A DNA stretch of 34,042 nt from Cecembia sp. (GCF_007126775.1 NZ_SLAP01000199.1:1-34042), one strand, 5' to 3'; shown: positions 14,404 through 23,909, counted from the first letter of the stretch. Notes: generated by a model not told the origin, from the sequence alone. Program-made: numbers and translations.

Positions 14404-16671
14404 TTATTTTGATAATTGATAAGTAATTCCAAGAAAATAAGAACGGCCAAAGCCCATAGGTCTAGCGGGACCTCCACCATGGGCGCTTCCTGCCGTAGAG
14501 GAACTCATGATATCAGATATATTGAACATATTTCGCGCACCACCATTGAGTGTAATTCCCATTGAAAAGCTTTTTCTCAAGGTCAGGTCCATCCAGTGAA
14601 AACCTTCCAAAATGATTTGCCTAGGAACTGCCTCTCCGCTATCCTCTGCTGCCAATTCAAATCCTGGTAGGGGCCCGGTCCACTTGTAAAACAGGTTAAT
14701 GTCTGTTTCTATAAATGGGATTTTATAAGTGATATTACTGTTTATTTCAGGGCTGAATAACATGCCTGGGAGAGCCTGATCCTCTTGAGAAAGCAAATTG
14801 AAACGCCCTATATAAGATGCACCAGCTTCCAAGGTCCAGCGGTTTGCTCTTAAACTCTGATTTAGCATCAGCCCCTGTGTACGGTATTGATTGATGTTGA
14901 ACAGGGTGGTAATCCTTGGATCTGTGGGATCCATTCCAAAGGCTATCCTATCCCTTACCTCATTATGAAAAGCACTCAATACGGTCTTCCAGCCCATAGA
15001 ATGTTCTTTATCCTGAAAGGTCAGCGAAGCATTGAAGCTATCTGAGCGTTCTGGTAAAAGTTCGGGATTGCCTGCAATGGAATGGCTGGCATCGAAGAAA
15101 TCAAAGTACAACTCCCTAATGGATGGGGCTCTGAACCCATTGGCATATGCTAATCGCAGGTCCAATTTTGAGCTGATAACCATTTTGGTGTTAAGGGATG
15201 GAATCAATGGAGGAGCCTGATAGGCAGAATTATAGGCTGTACGCAATCCAGGCCTTACCTGAAGAAATGAACTTACCCGCCATTCACCGGTAAGGAAAGC
15301 AGCATAATCTTGAATGCCTGTGTTGTTATTGATTCTATCACCAATACCCGATTCCGTGTTGATGTCAATGCCCGGCATCAAAGTAAGATTTGGGGATAGC
15401 AGCCAATTGCCTATCGTACGGAAAGTAAAACCCTGATGGGTCACCAATGCCTGAGATCCTTCCTGCCGAGATAGATTCTGTTCATTGGTCCGCACGTTTG
15501 TCACCCAAGTCTGGGTCTCCCTTTCAAAATCCGTATAGGCCATTTGCGTGGACAACTGAAAAGCTGGACCGAAATCTACCCTTGCGTTCATTCGGTGCAT
15601 CCATCGCCTGGTTATGAAATTTCTGTCAATTACTTCTAGGCGGTTTTCAGGACCAAAAGAAGTGATGGTTTCATCCATCAAATCCACATGGTAATCCAAT
15701 TCCACTTTATCTTTTCGGAATCCTACGGAAGCATTGGCCAACCATTGGTCTTTGGGCAGCCATTGAAACATTCGCCCAGTCTGTGGTCCTTTCCATCCTC
15801 CAAATTGATTTTGGGTAAGTCCCAATCCGAAAGAAAGGGGGCCTTCTGTTGTGTAAGTACCTTGAACGGACCTGATTCGATTACCTGCCCCATGAAAAGG
15901 ACTGTACTCATTGCCTGCAGTTTCTTCCTGCATACGGGTCAAAAGAGTATATCCAGCTTTGGCAGACGGATTTTTTGTAATGATATTGATTACACCGGCC
16001 AAGGCATCTGCACCATAAATGACAGCCATTGGGCCTTCTACAATTTCTATTTTTTCGATCTGATTGATATCGATTTGATTGAGGTTGATTTCATTATTCA
16101 CCCCCTGTCTTCCTACCATCGGTACGCCATCTATTAAGATTTTAACATTCTGTCCTGACATCCCCATCATTTCCAAATTGCTGCTTCCTAAGGCATTGTC
16201 CTGACTGAAACGAATGCCCAACTCGGTATTGAGAACTTCCTGTAAATTACCCGCGGCCCTTTGTTGAATTCTCTCTTTATCAATAGAACGTACCATATAA
16301 GTTGAGTTTCTGGCTGATTGGGGCCCGAAATTCCCTGTAATGACTACCTCATTCAGATCATTCAATGCCTCTTTCAAAACAAAAACTTCGGGAAAAACCT
16401 TATCCTCAACAGGGAAGGACCTGCTTTCATAACCGACTGCAGAAATTTTTAGGTAACCGACTGCATCCAAATTGCTGATATCAAATACTCCTTCCACATT
16501 GGCTATTACCCCCTTCGTTTCTCCATATCGCACAGTTGCAAATGGAATGGGTCTCCCATTTTCATCGATAACCTTTCCTTTGAATCCCCCATCCGCTTTC
16601 GCAATGAAGCTAGCAATCATAAAAATCCCAATTGAAAGAATGCTGATTTTATTTAGATTAAATCCAAACAT
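14404..16671 (-). CDS. hmuR: TonB-dependent heme receptor
   Basis: The 755-aa outer-membrane receptor has a signal peptide (about 1-26), a carboxypeptidase-regulatory-like domain (about 29-100), a plug domain (about 105-235, with LIDGVPMVGRQG and VEGPMAVIYGADALAGVINIIT) and a 22-strand barrel. The heme-receptor signature is present: FRAP (513-516), His530 and NPEL (535-538), equivalent to the FRAP-His-NPNL box of HmuR/HemR receptors. I start it at the ATG at 16671, since the open frame to 16731 would overlap hmuS and displace the signal peptide. A strong hairpin lies in the 46-bp gap after hmuS, and a palindrome overlaps codons 2-7. Confidence 0.92.
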   Translation of the reverse strand: MFGFNLNKISILSIGIFMIASFIAKADGGFKGKVIDENGRPIPFATVRYGETKGVIANVEGVFDISNLDAVGYLKISAVGYESRSFPVEDKVFPEVFVLKEALNDLNEVVITGNFGPQSARNSTYMVRSIDKERIQQRAAGNLQEVLNTELGIRFSQDNALGSSNLEMMGMSGQNVKILIDGVPMVGRQGVNNEINLNQIDINQIEKIEIVEGPMAVIYGADALAGVINIITKNPSAKAGYTLLTRMQEETAGNEYSPFHGAGNRIRSVQGTYTTEGPLSFGLGLTQNQFGGWKGPQTGRMFQWLPKDQWLANASVGFRKDKVELDYHVDLMDETITSFGPENRLEVIDRNFITRRWMHRMNARVDFGPAFQLSTQMAYTDFERETQTWVTNVRTNEQNLSRQEGSQALVTHQGFTFRTIGNWLLSPNLTLMPGIDINTESGIGDRINNNTGIQDYAAFLTGEWRVSSFLQVRPGLRTAYNSAYQAPPLIPSLNTKMVISSKLDLRLAYANGFRAPSIRELYFDFFDASHSIAGNPELLPERSDSFNASLTFQDKEHSMGWKTVLSAFHNEVRDRIAFGMDPTDPRITTLFNINQYRTQGLMLNQSLRANRWTLEAGASYIGRFNLLSQEDQALPGMLFSPEINSNITYKIPFIETDINLFYKWTGPLPGFELAAEDSGEAVPRQIILEGFHWMDLTLRKSFSMGITLNGGARNMFNISDIMSSSTAGSAHGGGPARPMGFGRSYFLGITYQLSK
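16651..16668 (-). promoter_or_regulatory. Putative iron/heme operator at the hmuR start codon
   Basis: On the minus strand the bases directly after the hmuR ATG read TTTGGATTTAATCTAAAT. This differs from a site upstream of hmuT (TTTGGATTAAATCTAATT) at only two positions, and it is nearly palindromic. It codes for FGFNLN, so the match may be partly chance. If it is real, it is an internal operator within the heme operon. Confidence 0.45.
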
Positions 16672-16687
16672 TAACTTAAATTTTTTT

Positions 16688-16707
16688 GCCGGGAGAGATC
16701 TCCCGGC
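16688..16707 (-). promoter_or_regulatory. GC-rich intercistronic hairpin between hmuS and hmuR
   Basis: GCCGGGAGAGATCTCCCGGC folds into an 8-bp perfect stem with a 4-nt loop. In the direction of transcription it is followed by an A-run, not a T-run, so it is not a standard terminator. It may protect or process the receptor mRNA so that hmuR is made in greater amount than the upstream ABC genes. Confidence 0.7.
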
Positions 16708-16717
16708 TTGTTGTGGT

Positions 16718-17764
16718 TTATAGATTATCAATCAATTTTTTCCATGTATCCAGTTGGGGAATCCCCGGCTTTCTCAATCCAAAAAACTGGGCGATCATTT
16801 CTCCCTTTTGGTCAAATAGCTCCAAAGAGGATACCAGGCCGTCTTCGGTTTGCTTGTGTACTACAAAAGCAGAAGCGATCAAATCTTCATTGAGATGCAT
16901 ATTGAAATCCGGGTCCAGCACATTTAACCAAGAGCCCATTTGACGTATGGTGCGTACTTTACCTTGATGGATTTGAATATTGCCCCTATTCCCGGCAAAA
17001 ATCATGATAGGCATCTTTTCAGCAGAAGCAGCATCTAGAATTTTTCGGGCTGATAACCTGTCGACCTCGTATGCCCACTTATCATTGATCCACTTGACAG
17101 CATCCAACCTATGGACTTTATATTTTCTAAGCATTCCAAAGAAATCATGGGTATCCTTCATATTTTCCCAATCTTGGGTAAAGGCATCCATATCAATTTC
17201 CTTTGCGTATTCTGGAGTTGGAAATGCTTCCGTTTGAAGTTCCTCATTTTGGTTGGAAGCCTTGTTTTGTGTCACCAACTCCTCAAACACTTCTACCCTA
17301 CTTTTTTCCTGAAGGTAAATTTTCATAATGGCTTCACCGGATTTGTCAAAAAACTGAAAGCTTCTCATGATCCCTCTTGGGGTCTCATTGATCACTGCAA
17401 AGCCATATTTCCAAGAACTGAAGAATACGCGCTGTTCAATGGGTCCTATAACCGTGGCCACTTGGTGTGGCGCTTCTCCATGAATGTCTATTTTTTGAAA
17501 ATTTCCTTTGTGTTCGAGTACACATCCATCATTTCTGGTCAGCGCCATTACCTTCCCAAGATTCTTACAGGACACTAGAAAATCCGCCCAATTGCATTCA
17601 AGACGGATGGTAGATTCTCCAATCGTTGTGGCCAATAGTTCCAGCTCGGATACACCCAAATGGACCGCAGCATCTCTGATTCTCATTTGTGGATTATCCT
17701 GCTTTAGGTCATTCCATGCCTGACTTAATTCTTCTTTTGTGAGTTTTTGTAATGTGGTTTCCAT
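16718..17764 (-). CDS. hmuS: Hemin-degrading factor HemS/HmuS
   Basis: The 348-aa cytoplasmic protein has the two-repeat HemS/ChuS architecture and nearly the same length as Yersinia HemS (345 aa). The C-terminal repeat has the family signature IQIHQG (263-268), then WLNVLDPDFNMHL (279-291) and LELFDQKGEMIAQFFGLR. His206 in DTHDFFGML lies where the HemS heme-ligand His is expected; this is by eye. Family members bind imported heme and in several cases degrade it to release iron. It lies 3 bp after hmuV, in the same operon. Confidence 0.92.
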   Translation of the reverse strand: METTLQKLTKEELSQAWNDLKQDNPQMRIRDAAVHLGVSELELLATTIGESTIRLECNWADFLVSCKNLGKVMALTRNDGCVLEHKGNFQKIDIHGEAPHQVATVIGPIEQRVFFSSWKYGFAVINETPRGIMRSFQFFDKSGEAIMKIYLQEKSRVEVFEELVTQNKASNQNEELQTEAFPTPEYAKEIDMDAFTQDWENMKDTHDFFGMLRKYKVHRLDAVKWINDKWAYEVDRLSARKILDAASAEKMPIMIFAGNRGNIQIHQGKVRTIRQMGSWLNVLDPDFNMHLNEDLIASAFVVHKQTEDGLVSSLELFDQKGEMIAQFFGLRKPGIPQLDTWKKLIDNL

Positions 17765-17767
17765 AGC

Positions 17768-18568
17768 TTATGCAATTTTATATGTGCGGTTTTGTTGATA
17801 GACTGGCAGTGACTGGATAAAATGGGGCATCCCATCGTATCCGTTTCTTACCATAATCGGATGTTCAAATACATGTTCCAAATGTTGTGATGCCATGACT
17901 TCATCTACACTTCCCTGCTGGTATATCCGCCCTTCTTTTAGCAGAATGACTTGGTCAGCATAAGCTGCTGCCATGTTCAGGTCATGCAAAACGGCTAAAA
18001 CAGCAATATTTTTTCTTTTTAGCTGGGAAGCTATATGTAGGACCTGATGCTGATGGGCGATATCCATACTGGAGGTTGGTTCATCCAACAGGAGAAACTT
18101 AGTCTGATCAGTTCCCGCCCAAACCTGTACCAATACCCTGGCCAATTGCACCCTTTGCTTTTCTCCTCCTGAAAGTGCTCCATACAACCTGTCCCTAAAA
18201 GCCCAGGTCTGCGTCTCCTTCATCACTTCCATGACGAGCTGTTCTCCGTGAGCCAAACCAAGGGACAATAAACCCAATTCTACCACTTCTTTGACCTTGA
18301 ATGGAAAGGTAAGCTGACTGTGCTGGGGCATCACCGCTCTTATCTTTGCCAAGTCTTTGGGACGGTAATTTTGTATGCATTTCCCATTATAATTAATGGC
18401 TCCTGCACCAGCCTTGTAGTCTCCGGCCAATAATTTCAAAAGGCTGGATTTACCGGCTCCATTGGGTCCAACAATAGCAGTAAGTTGACCCGCTTTCAGT
18501 TTTAAAGAAACCTTATTGACGACAGGTCTGCCCAAAATAAAGTATTGAATGTCTTTTGCTTCCAGCAT
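17768..18568 (-). CDS. hmuV: Heme ABC transporter ATP-binding protein HmuV
   Basis: The 266-aa ATPase powers heme import through HmuU. Motifs are Walker A GPNGAGKS (34-41), signature LSGGEKQR (132-139), Walker B LLLDEP (159-164) with a normal catalytic Glu, and the H-loop His195 (LHDLNMAAAYAD). The Gln-rich PQHSQLTFPF near residues 81-90 is typical of the heme/siderophore subclass (FepC/HmuV). It starts 1 bp after hmuU ends and is followed by hmuS 3 bp later. Confidence 0.93.
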   Translation of the reverse strand: MLEAKDIQYFILGRPVVNKVSLKLKAGQLTAIVGPNGAGKSSLLKLLAGDYKAGAGAINYNGKCIQNYRPKDLAKIRAVMPQHSQLTFPFKVKEVVELGLLSLGLAHGEQLVMEVMKETQTWAFRDRLYGALSGGEKQRVQLARVLVQVWAGTDQTKFLLLDEPTSSMDIAHQHQVLHIASQLKRKNIAVLAVLHDLNMAAAYADQVILLKEGRIYQQGSVDEVMASQHLEHVFEHPIMVRNGYDGMPHFIQSLPVYQQNRTYKIA

Positions 18569-18569
18569 A

Positions 18570-19628
18570 TTACGCCCTGATTTGTTTTACATTAATTAAT
18601 AAATAGATAAAAAAAGGTGCCCCCAAAATGGCAGTAATAATTCCAATAGGCATTTCTGCAGGGGCTACCATGGTCCTGGCCAATAAATCGGCAAGTGTCA
18701 ATAAAATAGCTCCAGCGAAGAAAGAACCCGGAATGACTAAGCCATGATCGGCTCCATATAATATTCGTAGTAAGTGTGGTACAACAAGCCCTACAAAACC
18801 AATCGTCCCTGTTAAGGCTACGGCAGTTCCCACTATCAATGCGCTGCCAATCAAAATAAATAACTTGGTCCGCTGAACATCCACCCCCATATGATAGGCT
18901 TCGCTTTCTCCTATAGCCAAGGCATTGAGGGCCCGGTATTGCCCTATTATCAGTCCAATTGGTAAAAAAGAAATCCCTAACATGAGCCATACTTTTTCCC
19001 AATTGGCGCCACCTACATCACCTAAACTCCAAAAAGTGAAGTTCCTTAGCGCAGCATCATCGGCATAAAATATGGACAGACCTATCAAGGCCCCTGCCAA
19101 AGCATTCAAAGCTACTCCTGCAAGAATCAGTAATGAAATATCTGTTTTTCCGGCCTGACTGGACAAACGATAAACCAAAAAGGTATTCAACAACCCCCCA
19201 ATAAAGGCAAATGCCACTAAACCAAATTTGCCCAATGCGGATAAAAAAGTAAAAGATGATCCAAAAACGATGAAAATCACTGCAAATAGCGCACTGCCAC
19301 TGCTTACTCCAATCAAGCCTGGCTCAACCAATGGGTTTCTGAATAATCCCTGAAGGGCTGCCCCTGCAATACCCAGCGCACCACCAACCAGCATGGCCAA
19401 CAACAATCGGGGCAACCTAATCTGTAACAAAACATTTTTTTCCTGCGGATTGAGATTCTCTCCTACACCCCAATCTCCCATGAATACCTGACCCACTTTG
19501 GACAAAGGGATATGGAAAGCCCCAAGCGTCAAGGAAAGTATACCAAGGATCAATAGCAACAACAACATGGTGCCAAGTACCAACTTGGTATGCGTAATTT
19601 TATTTGCTATGGCCAGTTTTGGGTTCAT
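18570..19628 (-). CDS. hmuU: Heme ABC transporter permease HmuU (FecCD family)
   Basis: The 352-aa integral membrane protein has about ten helices and the FecCD/BtuC family signatures: RLPRLLLAMLVGGALGIAG (about residues 71-89), GLFRNPLVEPGLIGVSSGSALFA, GTIGFVGLVVPHLLR and the ending GAPFFIYLL. The dimer forms the inner-membrane heme channel driven by HmuV. The start codon directly abuts the hmuT stop codon, so translation is probably coupled. Confidence 0.95.
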   Translation of the reverse strand: MNPKLAIANKITHTKLVLGTMLLLLLILGILSLTLGAFHIPLSKVGQVFMGDWGVGENLNPQEKNVLLQIRLPRLLLAMLVGGALGIAGAALQGLFRNPLVEPGLIGVSSGSALFAVIFIVFGSSFTFLSALGKFGLVAFAFIGGLLNTFLVYRLSSQAGKTDISLLILAGVALNALAGALIGLSIFYADDAALRNFTFWSLGDVGGANWEKVWLMLGISFLPIGLIIGQYRALNALAIGESEAYHMGVDVQRTKLFILIGSALIVGTAVALTGTIGFVGLVVPHLLRILYGADHGLVIPGSFFAGAILLTLADLLARTMVAPAEMPIGIITAILGAPFFIYLLINVKQIRA

Positions 19629-20498
19629 TTAATTTTCTCTGATAGATTTCGCCAGTTCTAAAGCTGCTTTGGCTACCCTGGGACCAAAGCCTGAAAGATA
19701 ATGTCCGTCAAAAGCCAGAATGCGCTCTTTTTGATAAGCACTTGTCTGATCAATCCCTCTGATTTGGGATACTCCTTCCTTCCCGCCTATAGTAGCCAAG
19801 CCTGAATCAAAAAACAGCAGGTAATCCGGATTAACCGAAACGATGGCCTCAGGTGTGAGTGGTATAAAATCCTTAAATCCCTGACCGGCAAATTCTCCAC
19901 CTGCCATCTCAATTAAAGATGCCGCAAACGTTTCTTCTCCTGCGAGGAACACAGTTTCCAAACCCCTTGCCATAACGAAGGCTACTTTAGACTTTCCCTT
20001 TCCATTATTTTCCGACACGTAGGCCTTGAGAGCAGCCTCATCGTCCTGCAATGCTTCATTGAGTTGGGAAGCTTTTTCCTGCACTTCAAGAAACTCGCCC
20101 AATTCACTGATCAGCCTATATGTTTCAGAAATTTGTTGGGGCTTATCAAAAAAGCGCAATACAATGCCAGTAGATAATAATTGTTGGGTTACATCTTCGG
20201 TCAAATAACCTTTCTCTGCCAATACCATGTCAGGACCGAGTGCCAGTATGCCTTCGGCTTTGATTTGATTTCGGTATCCAATGGAGGGTAACTTCTGAAG
20301 GTCCGATGGGTATGTGGAAGTAATGTCAGTCGCTATAATCTGATTTTGAAATCCTAAAGCTGAAACGATTTCAGAGACCGTCCCTCCAGCTGTAATTATT
20401 TTGGCTTCTTTCGTATTGATAGCCGTTTCCGTGTTGCTTTGTCCACAAGAATAAAACACCAAGGTTGTAAGGGAAAGGATGAATAAATTCTTTATCAT
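19629..20498 (-). CDS. hmuT: Heme-binding periplasmic lipoprotein HmuT
   Basis: The 289-aa substrate-binding protein is of the helical-backbone class III type (PF01497). It has a lipoprotein signal (FYSC, Cys18). The segment LPSIGYRNQIKAEGILALGPD (about residues 70-90) carries Tyr75 at the place of the axial heme-ligand Tyr in ShuT/PhuT-type proteins, within the GY-R-x-x-x-AEG pattern that separates heme from siderophore binders. It is the first gene of the operon. Two near-palindromic sites lie in its leader (20500-20518 and 20538-20556). Confidence 0.92.
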   Translation of the reverse strand: MIKNLFILSLTTLVFYSCGQSNTETAINTKEAKIITAGGTVSEIVSALGFQNQIIATDITSTYPSDLQKLPSIGYRNQIKAEGILALGPDMVLAEKGYLTEDVTQQLLSTGIVLRFFDKPQQISETYRLISELGEFLEVQEKASQLNEALQDDEAALKAYVSENNGKGKSKVAFVMARGLETVFLAGEETFAASLIEMAGGEFAGQGFKDFIPLTPEAIVSVNPDYLLFFDSGLATIGGKEGVSQIRGIDQTSAYQKERILAFDGHYLSGFGPRVAKAALELAKSIREN

Positions 20499-20499
20499 T

Positions 20500-20518
20500 A
20501 TTTAGATTAATTTCAAAT
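20500..20518 (-). promoter_or_regulatory. Putative iron/heme operator 1 before hmuT
   Basis: The + strand reads ATTTAGATTAATTTCAAAT, an imperfect inverted repeat ending immediately before the hmuT ATG. It shares TTTAGATTAA with the site at the hmuR start and resembles AT-rich Fur-type boxes. The regulator is unknown. Confidence 0.45.
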
Positions 20519-20537
20519 TGAATACAAATATCATATT

Positions 20538-20556
20538 AATTAGATTTAATCCAAAT
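20538..20556 (-). promoter_or_regulatory. Putative iron/heme operator 2 before hmuT
   Basis: The + strand reads AATTAGATTTAATCCAAAT and is symmetric at 14 of 19 positions about its centre. The minus-strand form TTTGGATTAAATCTAA matches the hmuR start-codon site at 15 of 16 positions. It starts 38 bp from operator 1, compatible with regulation of the heme operon promoter. Confidence 0.5.
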
Positions 20557-20802
20557 AAATGTTAATTGAAAATTTCTATCGCTTTCCCTTATCAATCAAG
20601 CCTTTATAGGATTCTGCTTTCTAATAGAAAAAGTCTATAGCTTTAGGGGTCTTCAAAAGCATTATAATAAAGTGGCACAAAAAACAGAACAAGATCAATC
20701 GGCTGTTTGGATAAAGAAAAATCAGCCAGGGCTACAACGGAAGGCCTGAGCCACAGGAATATAAAAATCAAGAGATAATTGGGATTAATTTTCCAAACAT
20801 CC

Positions 20803-20832
20803 TTTGGTATTCAGCATTAATAATTAATTTTG
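20803..20832 (+). promoter_or_regulatory. Consensus Bacteroidota promoter for atpD
   Basis: TTTG (20803-20806), an 18-bp spacer and TAATTTTG (20825-20832) match the TTTG/TAnnTTTG consensus. The predicted transcript start is about 40 bp before the atpD ATG. Confidence 0.75.
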
Positions 20833-20874
20833 CGACCGATATCTAAAAAGTATTCATCCTTTTTACAATACTAA

Positions 20875-22386
<1,512 letters not shown>

Positions 22387-22424
22387 TGCCATTACATTCC
22401 TGATTTGACTTAAAGCAAAATTAT

Positions 22425-22673
22425 ATGATGCAATTGACCATTATCACTCCGGACCAAATGGTGTTTCAGGGAGAAGTAAGTGAAGCCACCTTTCCAGGTG
22501 TCAACGGTTCCTTCCAGGTTTTAAAGAACCACGCTGCCTTGGTCTCTGCTTTGGCAAAGGGTTACGTATCCTACACTACCGGTAAGGTTCAAAAGAGCCA
22601 TGTTATCGAAGGAGGAGTGGTGGAAGTGAATGATAACAAAATTGTTCTTTTGGCTGAGAAAGTAATTGGCTAA
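22425..22673 (+). CDS. atpC: F1Fo ATP synthase subunit epsilon (short form)
   Basis: The 82-aa product holds only the N-terminal beta-sandwich of epsilon (LTIITPDQMVFQGEVSEATFPGVNGSFQVLKNHAALVSAL). It ends where the two C-terminal inhibitory helices of the ~135-aa E. coli protein would begin. The stop codon is followed by a good terminator, so this is a natural end rather than a frameshift. It lies 38 bp after atpD. The short form is usual in Bacteroidota as I recall. Confidence 0.93.
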   Translation: MMQLTIITPDQMVFQGEVSEATFPGVNGSFQVLKNHAALVSALAKGYVSYTTGKVQKSHVIEGGVVEVNDNKIVLLAEKVIG

Positions 22674-22694
22674 GCATATATCATCCCATTTAAC

Positions 22695-22726
22695 AAACCT
22701 GGACCAAATGGTTCAGGTTTTTTTGT
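22695..22726 (+). terminator. Rho-independent terminator after atpC
   Basis: AAACCTGGACC (22695-22705) pairs with GGTTCAGGTTT (22710-22720) across an AAAT loop, with one G-T wobble, and is followed by a T-run. Confidence 0.9.
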
Positions 22727-22775
22727 ACCCTTTTGAAATGTGCAGATTGTCATACCCTTTTATTTCAAACAAGAT

Positions 22776-22807
22776 TTTGCTTTCTGATTTATTTGTCCCT
22801 ACATTTG
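22776..22807 (+). promoter_or_regulatory. Consensus promoter for rpsU
   Basis: TTTG (22776-22779), a 20-bp spacer and TACATTTG (22800-22807) match the Bacteroidota consensus. The predicted start near 22814 gives a leader of only about 20 nt that begins just before the Shine-Dalgarno sequence. Confidence 0.75.
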
Positions 22808-22815
22808 CAACCCTG

Positions 22816-22824
22816 AAAGGAGGT
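22816..22824 (+). promoter_or_regulatory. Strong Shine-Dalgarno sequence of rpsU
   Basis: AAAGGAGGT lies 8 bp before the rpsU ATG. Most genes in this window lack any such sequence, so this extended complementarity to the 16S 3' end is exceptional and probably regulatory. Confidence 0.85.
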
Positions 22825-22832
22825 GTATACAT

Positions 22833-23027
22833 ATGATCATAGTCAACGTAAAAGAAAACGAATCTATTGAGAAAGCGCTGAAGCGTTTCAAAAAGAAATT
22901 TGATAAGACTGGCGCTGTAAGAGAGCTTAGAGCAAGACAGCACTTTGTAAAACCTTCTGTAAAGAACAGGGATCAAAGAATTAAAGCAGCTTATAAGCAA
23001 AGATTACAAACAGAAGCAAATCAATAA
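22833..23027 (+). CDS. rpsU: 30S ribosomal protein bS21
   Basis: The 64-aa basic protein begins MIIVNVKENESIEKALKRFKKKF, the clear bS21 signature, and ends in a Lys/Arg-rich tail. In Bacteroidota bS21 helps to hide the anti-Shine-Dalgarno end of 16S rRNA, together with bS18 and bS6. In Flavobacterium johnsoniae it is reported to control its own mRNA through a strong Shine-Dalgarno sequence. The same layout is seen here. It has its own promoter and a hairpin terminator. Confidence 0.97.
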   Translation: MIIVNVKENESIEKALKRFKKKFDKTGAVRELRARQHFVKPSVKNRDQRIKAAYKQRLQTEANQ

Positions 23028-23062
23028 TTGTTTGTTATCTTTTTGAGATAATCACATCTATG

Positions 23063-23095
23063 AGCGTGCCTACCGAAAGTGGGTGCGCTTTTTTT
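23063..23095 (+). terminator. Rho-independent terminator after rpsU
   Basis: AGCGTGCCTAC (23063-23073) pairs with GTGGGTGCGCT (23079-23089), including some G-T pairs, across a CGAAA loop, followed by seven T. A weaker hairpin (TTATCT/AGATAA, 23035-23051) lies between it and the stop codon. Confidence 0.88.
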
Positions 23096-23185
23096 ATTTT
23101 TAATGTGCTTAACAAGCATTAACTTATCATAATCGGATTTTTATAAAGTTAAAAGTAGTTTAGGGTCAACTTAAACTATTAAAAT

Positions 23186-23821
23186 ATGAGAGGATTAATA
23201 TTGATCAGCATTTTACTTTTTGCTATTGCCTGCAGTAATGGATCAATTGAAAACAATGAGGTATTGGATTACGAATCTTTTGCCAATTCATTGGACTCCA
23301 TCATGGCCCTTGACCAAGGCATCCGGAAACAATTTATGGAAGCCATGCAAGCCAATGAGAAAATTGACCCTAGCTTATATGGAGAAATGAACAGGATTGA
23401 CTCCTCCAACCAAGCTTGGGTAATCAATAAGCTTCAAAAATATGGTTGGCCTGAGAAAAGTAAAATCGGGGAAAATGCTGCAAGGGCAGTTTTCCTGGTT
23501 ATCCAACATGCCGAACTATCGGACATAGAAACCTATTATCCTCAATTACAGGCTTTGGCGGATAGGGATGAGGCCCGTCAGGTACATGCAGCCATGATGC
23601 TGGACAGGATGCTGATGTATCAGGGCAAAAAGCAAATCTACGGCACACAAGCAAGCGGGCAACTCCGAGAGGATGGTTCTTGGGTGATTTGGCCAGTAGA
23701 AGATCCTGAATCCATCAATGAAAGAAGAAAAGCTGTAGGTTTTACAGATACGGTTGAGGAAAATGCTGCATCTATGAATGCCGTTTATAATCCCTTTGAA
23801 CCATTACCAAGTATGGAATGA
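23186..23821 (+). CDS. DUF6624-like lipoprotein
   Basis: The 211-aa lipoprotein (signal MRGLILISILLFAIAC, Cys16) shows the pattern KYGWPEKSKIGENAARAVFLVIQHAELSDIETYYPQL, then AAMMLDRMLMYQGKKQIYGTQ. I recognise this as the DUF6624 family; its function is unknown. It sits between rpsU and the Xer recombinase with no tight coupling to either (158 and 88 bp). The family assignment is from memory of the GWP-IQHA-DR-YGTQ signature. Confidence 0.75.
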   Translation: MRGLILISILLFAIACSNGSIENNEVLDYESFANSLDSIMALDQGIRKQFMEAMQANEKIDPSLYGEMNRIDSSNQAWVINKLQKYGWPEKSKIGENAARAVFLVIQHAELSDIETYYPQLQALADRDEARQVHAAMMLDRMLMYQGKKQIYGTQASGQLREDGSWVIWPVEDPESINERRKAVGFTDTVEENAASMNAVYNPFEPLPSME

Positions 23822-23909
23822 TGTAAGTCCTGATGATAAAAGATTTTCCTCACAATATAATATGAGTTTCATCCTTAAATTCCTATATTAAAATCAGAAA
23901 TCCGAATAT

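Noticed and set aside
16672-16731. N-terminal extension of HmuR
   Set aside because: It would overlap hmuS and the GC-rich hairpin and place 20 polar residues before the signal peptide.
20580-20790. Possible small RNA or riboswitch between hmuT and atpD
   Set aside because: I could not draw a convincing structure or recognise a known motif.
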